This document shows positions 34,457-34,529 of a stretch of DNA of 34,529 nucleotides, one piece after another. The position numbers and the translations under genes were made by a program. Numbering within the stretch: the stretch's first letter is position 1; every line of letters starts with the position of its first letter. The DNA comes from Caldalkalibacillus thermarum (GTDB lineage: Bacteria; Bacillota; Bacilli; Caldalkalibacillales; Caldalkalibacillaceae), in the NCBI RefSeq assembly GCF_014644735.1, contig NZ_BMKZ01000036.1, positions 1,147 through 35,675 on the forward strand. The letters are read 5' to 3'. Under the pieces are notes generated by a model. That model was not told where the DNA came from and ran no database searches. It was given only the letters and a program-made list of their open reading frames with translations.

Positions 34457-34502
34457 CTTGGTATGATGCAGGGGTGTCAACCACATCACTCACCATACCA
34501 AG
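34457..34502. repeat. Inverted repeat upstream of the right-end transposase start
   Basis: CTTGGTATG (34457-34465) and CATACCAAG (34494-34502) are perfect inverted copies 28 bases apart, and the second runs into the ribosome site of the ORF at 34514. It could be a terminator-like or regulatory hairpin, or part of an insertion-sequence left end. Confidence 0.5.
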
Positions 34503-34513
34503 GAGGACTTCAG

Positions 34514-34529
34514 ATGAATTGTACACAAA
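34514..34529 (+). CDS. Start of a probable IS110-family transposase (cut by window end)
   Basis: ATG 34514 is preceded by AAGGAGG at ideal spacing and reads MNCTQ before the window ends. IS110-family transposases of Bacillaceae often start MNxxQN, and the palindromic leader is consistent with a mobile element. Five residues are too few for certainty. Confidence 0.35.

Noticed and set aside
1-34529. CRISPR arrays, tRNA or rRNA genes
   Set aside because: No regularly spaced repeats and no cloverleaf or rRNA-like sequence were noticed on reading through; a covariance-model scan was not possible.

Overview
The window reads as a defence island from a Bacillota genome, most likely a thermophilic or alkaliphilic Bacillaceae. 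Reasons are the strong GGAGG-type ribosome binding sites, GTG and TTG starts, sigma-A-like promoters, an AGCS amino-acid symporter and an amphi-Trp protein. A Caldalkalibacillus-like host is only a guess. Both ends are mobile DNA: the tail of an IS3-family transposase on the left, and what looks like the first codons of an IS110-family transposase on the right.

Layout. (1) 1-3050: IS3 remnant, a 53-residue basic protein, an AGCS symporter on the minus strand, a truncated gamma-glutamylcyclotransferase-like gene and an amphi-Trp gene. (2) 3097-10815: a complete Wadjet operon in the order jetD-jetA-jetB-jetC. (3) 10816-14010: a variable junk and accessory zone with a truncated minus-strand gene, a lipoprotein gene, an unrecognised gene interrupted by an in-frame TAG, an IS-end-like repeat, and a two-gene unit encoding a retropepsin-like aspartic protease. 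(4) 14100-25298: a type 3-like BREX operon (brxF, brxC, pglX, pglZ, a brxA-like gene). It ends in a decayed SNF2-type helicase gene that has lost its Walker A motif and runs into a frameshifted, 5'-truncated DUF262/HNH restriction gene. (5) 25436-32161: an intact Zorya type I operon (zorA-zorB-zorC-zorD). (6) 32221-34422: a frameshifted DUF2357-type (McrC-like) nuclease gene without an adjacent McrB-like ATPase.

How the genes work together. Wadjet is an SMC-like complex (JetABC) with a Toprim-type nuclease (JetD) that detects and cleaves plasmid DNA. BREX uses a methyltransferase (PglX), a phosphatase-fold protein (PglZ) and a large ATPase (BrxC) to mark self DNA and block phage. Zorya uses a MotAB-like membrane motor (ZorA/ZorB) with cytosolic effectors ZorC and ZorD. 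The most unusual points are these: the BREX helicase is destroyed while the five other BREX genes look intact and an intact SNF2 helicase (ZorD) lies a few kb downstream; the pglX gene has a strikingly AT-rich core around its catalytic motif; BrxF has no recognisable P-loop; JetC has Asn where the Walker B Glu is expected; and a retropepsin pair is divergently transcribed from the BREX operon. I did not find a clearly new multi-gene system. The best candidates for undescribed biology are the retropepsin pair and the unrecognised gene at 12072-13037.
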